From assembly GCF_034119865.1 (NCBI RefSeq), contig NZ_CP139421.1:4318501-4382500 (forward strand): a stretch of 64,000 nt of DNA, in the 5' to 3' direction. The translations under genes and the position numbers were made by a program. This document shows, piece by piece, positions 8,965-16,897 of the stretch. The stretch's first letter is position 1, and each line of letters begins with the position of its first letter. The notes under the pieces were generated by a model. The model did no database searches. It saw only the letters and a program-made list of their open reading frames with translations, and was not told the origin of the DNA. Source of the stretch: Algoriphagus sp. NG3. Lineage in GTDB: Bacteria; Bacteroidota; Bacteroidia; Cytophagales; Cyclobacteriaceae.

Positions 8965-9414
8965 ATGAATTTTAAAGATCTTGCCACCGTAGCCGGGAAA
9001 CCCGGTTTGTTCAAAGTTTTGAAGCCTTCACGCACTGGGGTGATCCTGGAAAGCATGGATGCCAAGAAGACCAAGCTCGTTGCAGGCATGTCCCAGCGGG
9101 TATCTATCTTGAGTGACATTTCTATCTACACCTTGACTGAAGAGGGTGCTGAGCCACTAGAATCTGTCATGCAGAAGATGGAGGCGGAGTTTCAGGGTGA
9201 CTTGGGCCTCGACGCCAATCCTGAGGATTCTGAGCTTAGAGCTTTCATGAAGCATGTACTTCCGGAAGTGGATGAAGCCAGAGTATATACCTCCGATATC
9301 AAAAAACTGATCACCTGGTATAAACTAATCCGGGAGAAAGCTCCCGAAGTATTGCAGAAATCTGAGGAGGAAAAAACAGAAGAAACTAAATCTGAGGATA
9401 AATCAGCTAAGTAA
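8965..9414 (+). CDS. DUF5606 family protein
   Basis: This is a small cytoplasmic protein of the DUF5606 family, found across Bacteroidota next to ribosome or nucleotide genes; its function is not known to me. The N-terminal 60 residues (FKDLATVAGKPGLFKVLKPS, VILESMDAKKTKLVAG, VSILSDISIYT) resemble a small beta-barrel. A helical middle (ALRAFMKHVLPEVDEARVY-like sequence, residues ~75-115) follows. The tail is low-complexity Glu/Lys (EEEKTEETKSEDK), probably disordered. A TATATTTG -7-like box lies at 8935-8942. A strong terminator follows directly, so the gene has its own transcript end. Confidence 0.88.
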   Translation: MNFKDLATVAGKPGLFKVLKPSRTGVILESMDAKKTKLVAGMSQRVSILSDISIYTLTEEGAEPLESVMQKMEAEFQGDLGLDANPEDSELRAFMKHVLPEVDEARVYTSDIKKLITWYKLIREKAPEVLQKSEEEKTEETKSEDKSAK

Positions 9415-9422
9415 TAAAACAG

Positions 9423-9471
9423 AGGCTGTCTCAAGAATCCCCTCACAACATTTTTGAGACAGCCTTTTTTT
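9423..9471 (+). terminator. Rho-independent terminator after DUF5606 gene
   Basis: A perfect 12-bp stem (AGGCTGTCTCAA at 9423-9434, TTGAGACAGCCT at 9454-9465) with a 19-base loop is followed by seven Ts. It ends ten bases before the next ATG, so the next gene must be read through or have a promoter inside the hairpin. Confidence 0.85.
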
Positions 9472-9480
9472 GGTTTCAGC

Positions 9481-9789
9481 ATGAATAAATCTCCATCCCA
9501 AGAAACTTTTTTATTATTGAGGAAGGATTTTGACCTTCCGGAGAAAGCTGCTGAATTGGAAGAAGAACAAGCAATTGCAGCACTTTCCAAAGTCATCGCT
9601 TATATGCTTGACAGGGAGTTCGAACGCTTACTACAGATTTGCTACCGCATAGATTTAGGAGAAGAAAGGCTTAAAAAAATCCTCCACGAGTCTGAGCCGG
9701 ATCAGGTTGCTTTGGATTTGGCTAAAGCACTTTGGAATCGTCAAAAACAGAAAGTAGAAATACGAAAACGGTATTCACCCAAGGGATAA
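9481..9789 (+). CDS. Small conserved-looking hypothetical protein, 102 aa
   Basis: This is a small soluble alpha-helical protein that I do not recognise by name. The ATG at 9481 is preferred to the upstream start because the latter lies inside the terminator hairpin. The sequence is amphipathic and charged: FLLLRKDFDLPEKAAELEEEQ, then IAALSKVIAYMLDREFERLLQ, then LGEERLKKILHESEPD and LDLAKALWNRQKQKVE. There is no signal peptide or membrane segment. The composition is that of a real protein and the gene fills the space between two terminators or promoters. Function cannot be inferred from context; neighbours are DUF5606 and a lipoprotein. Confidence 0.7.
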   Translation: MNKSPSQETFLLLRKDFDLPEKAAELEEEQAIAALSKVIAYMLDREFERLLQICYRIDLGEERLKKILHESEPDQVALDLAKALWNRQKQKVEIRKRYSPKG

Positions 9790-9867
9790 ATTTCCTGATT
9801 AAAAATTTCAACTTCTGACAGGATATTTTTCGTATTTTAGGTTTTCTGTTCTTAACAGTTTTTACCT

Positions 9868-10344
9868 ATGAAAATTTTAAACAAGCTCTCCGTTTTAGCT
9901 GCCCTTCTTGGTCTTATCACAATGGCTGCATGTTCTGACGATAAGGACAAAGATCCTTCAAAATCTGACCAGGAGCTCATAGGATCTGGCATAGCCTGGA
10001 AGTTTGGCAGTGCTACTGCCGGGGTAGTACCCATCGATGGAATGATCCCTGAATGTTTTAAGGACAATACGATTACCTTCAATTACAACCAAAGTGGCAA
10101 CACAGGTGTAGTAGATGCAGGAGCGAGCAAATGCGATGAATCAGAACCTCAATCGGGAAATTTTGTCTGGACATACAACGAATCCACTAAAGTGCTTTCT
10201 GTAGATACGGATCTTCTTGATATTCCAGGCGCGACTGGTGACATTAAAGTGGTTAGCGTGAGTGCAGACAACTTGGTACTTACACAAGATGTGGCATTAT
10301 CAGGCATCGGCACGCAAGCAATAACCCTTACTTTAAGACATTGA
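9868..10344 (+). CDS. Hypothetical lipoprotein, lipocalin-like
   Basis: The product is a 158-residue predicted lipoprotein. The signal LSVLAALLGLITMAACSDDKDKDP has a lipobox cysteine at about residue 22, followed by an acidic/lysine tether (DDKDKDPSKSD) of the type that directs Bacteroidota lipoproteins to the surface. The body resembles lipocalin-like domains of the phylum: an early tryptophan strand (GIAWKFGSATAG), ECFKDNTITFNYNQSG, NFVWTYNESTKVLSVD, and end strands VVSVSADNLVLTQDVAL. Two cysteines (in PECFKDN and SKCDES) could pair. Family placement is by pattern only. A terminator follows within about 25 bases. Confidence 0.7.
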   Translation: MKILNKLSVLAALLGLITMAACSDDKDKDPSKSDQELIGSGIAWKFGSATAGVVPIDGMIPECFKDNTITFNYNQSGNTGVVDAGASKCDESEPQSGNFVWTYNESTKVLSVDTDLLDIPGATGDIKVVSVSADNLVLTQDVALSGIGTQAITLTLRH

Positions 10345-10369
10345 TGTAGTTAGATAAGCTAACTAATCA

Positions 10370-10417
10370 AAGGAAATAGACTTAGTCCTTGTCAGCGGCT
10401 GGTTTATTTCCTTTTTT
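10370..10417 (+). terminator. Terminator after the lipoprotein gene
   Basis: AAAGGAAATA (about 10370-10379) pairs with TATTTCCTTT (about 10407-10416) and is followed by a T-run. It separates the lipoprotein gene from the TIM-barrel gene and rules out the upstream alternative start for the latter. Confidence 0.75.
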
Positions 10418-10442
10418 TGTTTCCAACCCAAAAATTCTAAAA

Positions 10443-11564
10443 ATGGCAAACCCAATCTGGATTATGACATCCGCCTTTGATCAACTCAACTTGGATCAGA
10501 CAGTAGAAAAAGCACTGGAAATAGGCGTGCAAGGTTTAGACTTATGTGTTTTCAGAAAAGACGGAACACGGGATGATTTTGTAGCCACACACTTGGATTA
10601 TGAGAACTTTGGAATAAAAGAAGCGCAGAATCTCATCTCAAAATTTAATAATTCTAGGCTACGGCTTTCTATTGGAGCTTTTGAAAACCTGATCGGGGGT
10701 GATCCCGAGCAGCGTGTCAAAAATCAAAACCATCTTCTAAAATTGATCAGAATGGCCTATCTGCTGGGCGGAGATGAAAACGATGTCAAAGTCGGTACCT
10801 TCGTAGGCTATAACCATGAGCTGGGAAGTCAAGAGGGTGGTTTTGAAAAAAACCTTTTGGAATACCAGAAAATTTTTGGGCCAATTATCCGCTATGCCAA
10901 TAGTCTGGGAGTAACTGTACTCTATGAAAACTGCCCCATGGAAGGGTGGAGAAGCTCGGGGAACTTTGGCACCTATAATAACCTGCCAGGATTATTGGCA
11001 GCACGGAAAATCATGTATGATTTGATCCCGGAAAGCAATCATGGGGAGATTTACGATCCTTCGCACGATGTCTGGCAGCACACCGATCCGGTGGAAGTGA
11101 TCAAAAATACTGACATGAATCGACTCAAGAGGATCCATGTGAAATCCACCCGAAACAATCCGGATCCCTTCTGGGGAAACATGTATCCTATGCAGGAAGT
11201 GAAGGCAGAATGGGCATCGAAAGCAGGAATTCCATCTAGCACCAATCCTTGGGACAGACATCATTACGAAGCGACACTCCCCGGATTTGGATTGGGTGAC
11301 TCCATGGATTGGAGAGCTTTTGTAAATATGCTAAAAGAGAAGAATTTCTCAGGCCCTTTTGAAATAGAAAACGAAGCCGTGTTGTCCAAGCAAACCGGGA
11401 AGATGGGAGCAATCGTACAAGGCTGTAAAGCTGCTGTTCAAAACCTTGCCCCTCTCCTTTATGAATTGGGCGCAGAGGGATGGACATATCCTGAGAAAGA
11501 ATATAAACCTCTTATGGAAGTCAACCAGAAGGATGTCCCCCTGATGACGATGGAGAAATTATAA
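10443..11564 (+). CDS. Sugar phosphate isomerase/epimerase (xylose isomerase-like TIM barrel)
   Basis: This is a cytoplasmic TIM-barrel enzyme of the AP-endonuclease-2/xylose isomerase-like superfamily (IolE/YcjR type) that epimerises or isomerises sugars or inositol derivatives. Start at the ATG at 10443 (ANPIWIMTSAFDQL); the upstream frame begins within a terminator. Metal-binding acidic and histidine residues appear at expected places: VLYENCPMEGW (Glu), EIYDPSHDVWQ (Asp/His), RIHVKSTRNNPD (His), and the C-terminal GPFEIENEAV (Glu). Length 373 is longer than the 270-300 of simple members, because of an insert around residues 220-290. It is monocistronic by position. The exact substrate is unknown. 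Confidence 0.82.
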   Translation: MANPIWIMTSAFDQLNLDQTVEKALEIGVQGLDLCVFRKDGTRDDFVATHLDYENFGIKEAQNLISKFNNSRLRLSIGAFENLIGGDPEQRVKNQNHLLKLIRMAYLLGGDENDVKVGTFVGYNHELGSQEGGFEKNLLEYQKIFGPIIRYANSLGVTVLYENCPMEGWRSSGNFGTYNNLPGLLAARKIMYDLIPESNHGEIYDPSHDVWQHTDPVEVIKNTDMNRLKRIHVKSTRNNPDPFWGNMYPMQEVKAEWASKAGIPSSTNPWDRHHYEATLPGFGLGDSMDWRAFVNMLKEKNFSGPFEIENEAVLSKQTGKMGAIVQGCKAAVQNLAPLLYELGAEGWTYPEKEYKPLMEVNQKDVPLMTMEKL

Positions 11565-11871
11565 AGCATCCAATCTTCTAGATAAACCTGCGCACCCCAA
11601 TAATTTACGTTAGTATCGTAAACTAGTATCTTTTATAAAAGTAAACTGGACAAAGGATGGTAATCACCATAGATCCGTTCCGTAGGACCGAATGGTTGGT
11701 AGGCAAATAACAGGTGAGTGTAAGTTCATTCCGTAGGAACGTATGATGATTTTCATTTTCGAAACGTTCCTAGGGAAGGAGAAACAGATTGTTTACACAA
11801 ATTAGCTTCCGACGAATTGCCCCCTACATTACAAGGTAAAGGTCATTTTCAGTCTCATTACTCAAACATTC
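11565..11871. other. Intergenic spacer with three TTCC-N3-GGAA palindromes
   Basis: This 307-base spacer between convergent genes has no coding potential. It holds three spaced short palindromes centred near 11684 (TTCC GTA GGAC), 11734 (TTCC GTA GGAA) and 11772 (TTCC TAG GGAA), embedded in similar flanks. No clear U-tracted terminator was seen. Confidence 0.6.
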
Positions 11872-12324
11872 TCACAAACTAGCTTCGTATCCGGTATCTA
11901 CCTTCAGATCAAAACCCTCCGCAGCCTGTACCGCCAAGCGGTCGCAACGCTCGTTTTCTATATTGCCGGCGTGGCCTTTTACCCAGATAAACTTGGGCTT
12001 GTATTTCAGATGCAATGGTATATAACGTAGCCAGAGGTCAGGATTTTTTTTGTCTTTGAAGCCTTTTTTCTGCCAGCCCCATATCCAGCCCTTCTCTACC
12101 GCATCGACTACATATTTACTGTCGGAATAGATCTGCACTGGAAACTCGTCTGTGGTAAGCGCCTGAAGCGCACGGATCACCGCCAGAAGCTCCATACGAT
12201 TGTTTGTAGTCAGGCGAAAGCCTTCGGAAAGTTCCTTTCTGTGTTTATTGAATTTCAGCACAGCACCATAGCCTCCCGGACCGGGATTGCCTTTGGCCGC
12301 ACCATCAGTATAAATGGAAATCAT
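11872..12324 (-). CDS. rnhA: Ribonuclease HI
   Basis: This endonuclease degrades the RNA strand of RNA-DNA hybrids. The four acidic active-site residues are visible: Asp in ISIYTDGAAKGNPGPGGYGA, Glu in NNRMELLAVIRAL, Asp in IYSDSKYVVDAV and the C-terminal Asp in NERCDRLAVQAA. The basic-protrusion-type segment (KGWIWGWQKKGFKDKKNPDLW) and KFIWVKGHAGNIENE, with the catalytic His, place it in the E. coli RNase HI class. Length is 150 residues, normal. It lies 36 bases downstream of the MarC gene in the same direction and is probably co-transcribed with it. Confidence 0.96.
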   Translation of the reverse strand: MISIYTDGAAKGNPGPGGYGAVLKFNKHRKELSEGFRLTTNNRMELLAVIRALQALTTDEFPVQIYSDSKYVVDAVEKGWIWGWQKKGFKDKKNPDLWLRYIPLHLKYKPKFIWVKGHAGNIENERCDRLAVQAAEGFDLKVDTGYEASL

Positions 12325-12360
12325 GGGGCAAAGTAAATGAAAATACGCAATAGATATGGC

Positions 12361-12951
12361 TTAAATTCCCGACTCCATGCTCATAGGAAAAGCATTTGTT
12401 TTAAAGATCTTCACCGCGATGGAAAGCAAAATAATCCCAAAAATCCTTCTCAAAACGTCTAAACCTGTTTTGCCGATTTTCCGCTCCAGCCAACCTGTAC
12501 TTTTCAGAACGACATATACCAAGATCAGATTTAGCACAATCCCTATCGCAATATTTATCTGTGCAAATTCCGCCTTTAAGGTCAAAATGGTAGTAAGCGT
12601 ACCTGCCCCCGCTATCAAGGGAAATGCGATCGGTACTATGGAAGCACTATCTCTGGCATCAGGATCAGATTTGAAGAGTTCGACTCCCAGAATCATCTCT
12701 GCACCAATGGCAAAAATGATCAGCGCGCCGGCGATGGCAAAGTCCTCCACTCCTATACCAAAAAGGCTCAGAATGGATTTTCCCGCAAAGAGAAAGAGGA
12801 TCATCAGCACTCCGGCCACCAATGTGGCTTTCTCGGACTGAATATGCCCTACTTTCTGTCGTAGGTTGACTATTATCGGAATAGAACCGAGGATATCAAT
12901 CACGGAAAAAAGAATCAGGGAAACCGACAATATTTCTTTCAGATCAAACAT
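12361..12951 (-). CDS. MarC-family integral membrane protein
   Basis: This is a six-helix inner-membrane protein of the MarC/UPF0056 family; despite the name, the family's function is unsettled. Hydrophobic segments cover most of the 196 residues. Conserved motifs include the N-terminal VIDILGSIPIIVNL, IFAIGAEMILG and the loop SIVPIAFPLIAGAGTLTTIL, which is the family signature (PLIAGPG-like). The C-terminal segment DVLRRIFGIILLSIAVKIF ends in the usual IFxGLI-like helix. It is upstream of rnhA with a 36-base gap. Confidence 0.92.
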   Translation of the reverse strand: MFDLKEILSVSLILFSVIDILGSIPIIVNLRQKVGHIQSEKATLVAGVLMILFLFAGKSILSLFGIGVEDFAIAGALIIFAIGAEMILGVELFKSDPDARDSASIVPIAFPLIAGAGTLTTILTLKAEFAQINIAIGIVLNLILVYVVLKSTGWLERKIGKTGLDVLRRIFGIILLSIAVKIFKTNAFPMSMESGI

Positions 12952-13456
12952 TCCGCAAAAGTAGGTATTTAACCATTGAGGTTTTAAGAACCCTGAAGGT
13001 TTTTAAATTACGGAATAGTGAAGAAAAAGGGTGTCAGCAACCCTTGAGGTCTAAAGGGCCTCGAAGGTTTTATTACCATAAAGCTTTACCGGTTCAAATC
13101 TCACGACCTTACCTACCGGAAGGCAGATTTGGACCTGACACACTTTAGACTGCCTTTAGAACAACCATAAATTTTTAAAAATTAAACTTCTGCTCTATTT
13201 ATGGATAAACTCAATAAACCCAACTAACCATTCTTGCGGTAAGAAAATCGAACTACTAAGGAGTTAGGCCTAAAAGACTCAGTCAACTTAGAGAACAAAA
13301 AACCGTTCGTGTGACACGAACGGTGGCGGAGAGAAGAGAATGGAAGTCTGAAGATTTCAATATCGAAGATCCTAACCAGAAGACTTGGACCAACAACTCC
13401 ACTTAAAAACTGCGTTCTCTGCGAAAACCTTTGCGTCCTCCGCGGTTCCCATATAA
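12952..13456. repeat. Intergenic cluster of short palindromic repeats
   Basis: This 505-base spacer has no credible gene. It contains several distinct repeat-like modules. Around 12975-13080 are alternating GAGGTT/CCTGAAGGTTT/CCTTGAGGTCT/CCTCGAAGGTTTT units. At 13302-13324 is a near-perfect 23-bp palindrome (11-bp arms ACCGTTCGTGT / ACACGAACGGT around one base) followed by GGCGGAGAGAAG. At 13411-13448 is a CTGCGTTCTCTGCG...TTTGCG...CGCGGTT module. The palindrome could also act as a transcript-end hairpin for the minus-strand aminotransferase gene. Recognition as a multicopy family is from memory of similar intergenic sequence in the phylum and needs a genome-wide count. Confidence 0.6.
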
Positions 13457-14512
13457 TCAATACCTTCCCAAAAACGCCAGCAACTTATCCATCTCGTCAT
13501 TGGTAATCGCAGGGAAATTGGCGATACGGAAGCTGGTTGGCTTATGCGGGCCATAGCCGGACCCTAACTGCATTCCTTCTTTCTCTGCATCTTTTTTTAC
13601 AGAAGCGATTAATTCCTCTGACCCTGAAACCGCTAAAACCGTCTTACTTCTGGTCTCGGCATTGTCCACAAGCATTCGTAGTGACTTGGACTGTGCTACT
13701 GCAGTCTCAAGTTTCAGCATACGCTCACGAAGATTTGCATCGATGTGCTGGATTTCCTCCAGACCTTTCAAGACACGGTTTAACAAATAAATACCCAAAA
13801 CATTTGGGGTATAGTGCGTTTGATATCCCGCGGCATTCTCAAGTATAAAACTCAAGCTATTGTACCTCCCTTTTTCTCCTTTTGATTCACATTTTTCAAT
13901 GGCTTTAGGAGAAAGTACCAGTATCCCCAGCCCAGCAGGAAGACCGAAGCACTTCTGCACGGAAGCGTACCAGATATCAGCCAAGCTAAAATCCAGCTCA
14001 ATTCCAGCCATAGAAGAGGTGGTATCCACAGCGATCATTTTCTCCGGATATTTTTCTTTGATCTCTTCAATCACTGCCAGTGGGATCTGGGTTGCATTGG
14101 CTGTTTCGTTCTGGGTGAGCGCGATCACATCAAATTCGGCTGGAATATCCAGTTCAGCCACATTAACCGCTTCATTAGCCTCGATCTTCAGTCCGTCAGT
14201 CGCAGGATTGATATGCTTGGCAAAGCCTATCCACTTCTTCCCAAAAGAGCCTGAGTATATATGAAAACTTGCCTTCTCTACGATGGACTGGGTGATAATC
14301 TCCCAATTTTCAGTAGCTGAGGAGGTGAAGAGCAACTTGTAATCATCCGGCATATGCAGTTTTTCCCGCATGAGTTGCTCAGTCTCCTGATACAAATTCA
14401 TAAAGGCGCTGCTGCGGTGATTGGCACTCAGGATGCCAGCGTTGTAAGCATCTTGCAAATAGGTGGGAAGGGCATCATATACTTTGGATGGCCCGGGCGC
14501 AAATGTGAGCAT
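13457..14512 (-). CDS. Class V aminotransferase, phosphoserine aminotransferase-like
   Basis: This is a pyridoxal-phosphate enzyme of aminotransferase class V, closest in layout to SerC and alanine-glyoxylate/serine-pyruvate aminotransferases. I use the ATG at 14512 (LTFAPGPSKVYDAL), which matches the usual FxPGPxxv start. The longer frame would overlap aroQ. Key segments are the substrate loop SANHRSSAFMNLYQE, LLFTSSATENWE (PLP phosphate contact), the Asp in MIAVDTTSSMAGIELDF, and the Schiff-base lysine in YASVQKCFGLPAGLG. The C-terminal small domain holds GSGYGPHKPTSFRIANFPAIT with the substrate-binding Arg. Length 351 fits SerC. A role in serine biosynthesis is likely, but serA/serB are not adjacent. 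Confidence 0.88.
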   Translation of the reverse strand: MLTFAPGPSKVYDALPTYLQDAYNAGILSANHRSSAFMNLYQETEQLMREKLHMPDDYKLLFTSSATENWEIITQSIVEKASFHIYSGSFGKKWIGFAKHINPATDGLKIEANEAVNVAELDIPAEFDVIALTQNETANATQIPLAVIEEIKEKYPEKMIAVDTTSSMAGIELDFSLADIWYASVQKCFGLPAGLGILVLSPKAIEKCESKGEKGRYNSLSFILENAAGYQTHYTPNVLGIYLLNRVLKGLEEIQHIDANLRERMLKLETAVAQSKSLRMLVDNAETRSKTVLAVSGSEELIASVKKDAEKEGMQLGSGYGPHKPTSFRIANFPAITNDEMDKLLAFLGRY

Positions 14513-14525
14513 AGGTAGAAATAGG

Positions 14526-14939
14526 TTATTGAAAATAGAGTATTCCAAGTGCGTAGCCTTTTAGGCCAAGTCCGGAGATCATTCCGACACAGGATTTGGA
14601 AATAATACTTTTGTGGCGGAATTCCTCCCGCTTATAGATATTAGAAATGTGGACTTCCAACGTAGGCGTGGTCACCCCGGCGATGGCATCGGAAATGGCT
14701 ACCGAAGTGTGTGTATAGCCTCCAGCATTGAGCAAAATGGCATCAAATGAAAAGCCTACTTCATGGATTTTATTGATCAGTTCGCCCTCCACATTACTTT
14801 GGAAATAGTGGAGTTCAATATCCTGAAACGCTTTTTTCAAGCCCTCAAAATACTCTTCAAACGAAGTACTCCCATAGACTTCCGGCTCTCTTTTCCCTAG
14901 AAGGTTGAGATTTGGGCCGTTAATGATCATTATTTTCAT
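14526..14939 (-). CDS. aroQ: Type II 3-dehydroquinate dehydratase
   Basis: This enzyme performs the third step of the shikimate pathway, converting 3-dehydroquinate to 3-dehydroshikimate. The 137-residue protein begins IMIINGPNLNLLGKREPEVYG, containing the catalytic tyrosine and the mobile active-site loop. It continues with QSNVEGELINKIHE (Asn/Glu), ILLNAGGYTHTSVAISDAI with the conserved Asn, and VEVHISNIYKREEFRHKS-like sequence with the catalytic His and Arg. All active-site residues are present. It is 13 bases upstream of the aminotransferase gene, so both amino-acid biosynthetic genes are likely co-transcribed, and it is divergent from xerD. Confidence 0.96.
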   Translation of the reverse strand: MKIMIINGPNLNLLGKREPEVYGSTSFEEYFEGLKKAFQDIELHYFQSNVEGELINKIHEVGFSFDAILLNAGGYTHTSVAISDAIAGVTTPTLEVHISNIYKREEFRHKSIISKSCVGMISGLGLKGYALGILYFQ

Positions 14940-15088
14940 CTGTTTCTAATTGATTTTTAATGGTCAGATGGAATCTCGCAGTAATGGTAATCTTCGCAAT
15001 GTATTACTCTTGAACCAGGCTCGATTTCAAAACAAAATTCGGTTTGATAGTTGATGAGTCAAAGTTAAAAGGATTTTCAGTTTTTGAA

Positions 15089-15153
15089 GTGGTAAAGTTG
15101 CAAGGTATTGAAAGTAGTAAGGTTCAATCAATCCGAACTTTTAACTTTACCAC
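15089..15153. repeat. GTGGTAAAGTT inverted repeat
   Basis: An 11-bp inverted repeat (GTGGTAAAGTT at 15089-15099, AACTTTACCAC at 15143-15153) lies in the aroQ-xerD divergent spacer. The same arms occur at 777-820 and, imperfectly, at 1034-1068, each followed by a GGAAGG/GCAAGGTA-like stretch. It is a candidate small dispersed repeat. Confidence 0.65.
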
Positions 15154-15197
15154 ATTACAACTTTCCAACCTAATCTTCCAATTTTCAAATCACATCA

Positions 15198-16103
15198 ATG
15201 AGTAAAGACTGGCAAAACCACATCAAGCAATTTCAACACTATCTGAAATTAGAGCGATCCCTCAGTGGAAACTCCATAGAGGCCTACACCCGCGATGTGG
15301 AAAAGTTGGCAGCTTATTCAGTCACTAATTTCCCGGAAAAAAGCCCGTTGGACCTGGAACTAGAGCACTTACGAAAGTTTGTAAATGACCTAGCCAAACT
15401 GGAAATATCAGATTACACCCATGCAAGGATCATCTCAGGAATCAAAGCCTTCTACCGGTTTCTGATGTATGAGGACAAAATCACCGAAGACCCTTCACAA
15501 CTTCTCGAAGCTCCGAAGCTCGGCAGAAAACTACCGGACACGCTAAGCTATCAGGAAATCGTGCAGCTCCTGGAGGTGATTCCTCTCGGCGAACCGGAAG
15601 GTCATCGCAACCGTGCTATATTGGAAATGCTGTATAGCTCAGGTCTGCGGGTGAGTGAGCTTATTGAACTGAAAAAAGGGCAGGTTTTTGAAGATGTAGG
15701 TTTTTTGAAAGTCGTGGGAAAAGGAAATAAAGAAAGGCTCGTGCCTATCGGAAAAGACGCCTTGAAATACCTGCACATCTACAAAAATGAAGTTCGGGTA
15801 CATCAGAGCATCGCCAAAGGGCACGAGGAATATGTCTTTCTAAACCGCCGGGGCAAGAAACTTTCGCGTGTGATGATTTTCCTGATTATCAAAAAAACTG
15901 CGGAGCAAGCCGGAATAGAAAAGAACATTTCTCCCCATACTTTTCGTCATTCCTTTGCCACACACCTCATCGAAGGCGGAGCGGATCTCCGCGCCGTCCA
16001 AGAAATGCTTGGCCATGAAAGTATCACGACGACGGAGATTTATACTCATTTAGACAGGGACTATCTGAGGCAGGTGTTGACGGATTTTCATCCAAGAAAA
16101 TAA
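15198..16103 (+). CDS. xerD: Tyrosine recombinase XerD
   Basis: This site-specific tyrosine recombinase most likely resolves chromosome dimers at dif with XerC. The N-terminal SAM-like core-binding domain (residues ~8-90, FQHYLKLERSLSGNSIEAY...) is followed by the catalytic domain. The catalytic residues are visible: Arg in SSGLRVSELIEL, Lys in VVGKGNKERLVPIG, HxxR in HTFRHSFATHL, His/Trp-position His in QEMLGHESITTTEIYTHLD and the nucleophile Tyr in that last motif. Length 301 and start match XerD. It sits in a housekeeping context opposite aroQ with no attachment site or prophage, which argues against a phage integrase. The start of a nearby direct repeat follows the stop. Confidence 0.92.
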   Translation: MSKDWQNHIKQFQHYLKLERSLSGNSIEAYTRDVEKLAAYSVTNFPEKSPLDLELEHLRKFVNDLAKLEISDYTHARIISGIKAFYRFLMYEDKITEDPSQLLEAPKLGRKLPDTLSYQEIVQLLEVIPLGEPEGHRNRAILEMLYSSGLRVSELIELKKGQVFEDVGFLKVVGKGNKERLVPIGKDALKYLHIYKNEVRVHQSIAKGHEEYVFLNRRGKKLSRVMIFLIIKKTAEQAGIEKNISPHTFRHSFATHLIEGGADLRAVQEMLGHESITTTEIYTHLDRDYLRQVLTDFHPRK

Positions 16104-16107
16104 TTTT

Positions 16108-16142
16108 GAGTAAAAAGTATCAAGAAGAAAGTATCAAGAATT
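16108..16142. repeat. Short direct repeat after xerD
   Basis: The unit AAAGTATCAAGA occurs twice in tandem with a short spacer just after the xerD stop. No function is evident. Confidence 0.4.
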
Positions 16143-16242
16143 TTTCGCAAATAAAGAAGGGCTAGAAATCAGAATTTAATTAAGTGCGTAGTTTTCAAAC
16201 CTGTAAAGTAGCTATATTGCGTTCTCCTAAATTGCAACCACA

Positions 16243-16812
16243 ATGAAAAAAACAACTCTGCTAATACTCGCAATTTTAGCTTCCTATTGTTTCTCTATGG
16301 GTCAGAGTAATCCTTCAATCCCTCCTGCAGCCTTAGAAAAACTTATTAATACCTGGCGAGAAAACACTTTAGGCTTACCAATTGGTGACAAATTTCCAGA
16401 ATTTGAATTCGTGGATTTGGAAGGAAATAAAACTGATTACAAAGATCTAAAAGACAAATTGATCATACTAAACACCTGGTTTGTAGGCTGTACAGGCTGC
16501 AAGGAAGAAGAAGAGAATTTGAAACAGCTAACAGAGGAATTCAAGGATCGGGAAGACATTGTATTTCTAAGCTTTGCGATGTCTTCACCGCAAAAGATCG
16601 AGCGATACTTTTCTAAAAGAGGAGATTTCGGATATCAGACCGCCAGAGTAGATCGAGAATGGGTTAATGATACCTTAAAAATCACATTGTCCCCTACGCA
16701 CTACATTATCAAAGATGGGATTTTGGTAGAACAGATTACCATGCCAATATCAGAGACTTTCTTTTTAGACTGGTACAGAAACAGAATTTTGGAATTTTTA
16801 GCTGAAGCTTAA
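16243..16812 (+). CDS. Secreted TlpA-like thioredoxin-fold protein
   Basis: This is a periplasmic thiol-disulfide oxidoreductase of the TlpA/ResA/AhpC-TSA class. A signal peptide (TTLLILAILASYCFSMGQ) is followed by the redoxin entry IGDKFPEFEFVDLEGNKTDYKDLK, then LIILNTWFVGCTGCKEEEENLK. The last contains the CxxC (Cys-Thr-Gly-Cys) active site at about residues 84-87. LSPTHYIIKDGILVEQ contains the cis-proline region expected in the fold. Length 189 is normal for a single-domain protein. It stands alone; the following gene is a lipoprotein 85 bases away. Substrate is unknown. Confidence 0.88.
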   Translation: MKKTTLLILAILASYCFSMGQSNPSIPPAALEKLINTWRENTLGLPIGDKFPEFEFVDLEGNKTDYKDLKDKLIILNTWFVGCTGCKEEEENLKQLTEEFKDREDIVFLSFAMSSPQKIERYFSKRGDFGYQTARVDREWVNDTLKITLSPTHYIIKDGILVEQITMPISETFFLDWYRNRILEFLAEA

Positions 16813-16897
16813 CCATCGCCCTCCTGCCAAATCACATAAGTGAAGTATCGACTTAGTCCAATCTTCAACAACAAACCAAATATTCCCCAACCCCATT

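Noticed and set aside
15198..16103. Phage or integrative-element integrase
   Set aside because: Housekeeping context, XerD length and motifs, and no attachment repeats or phage genes.
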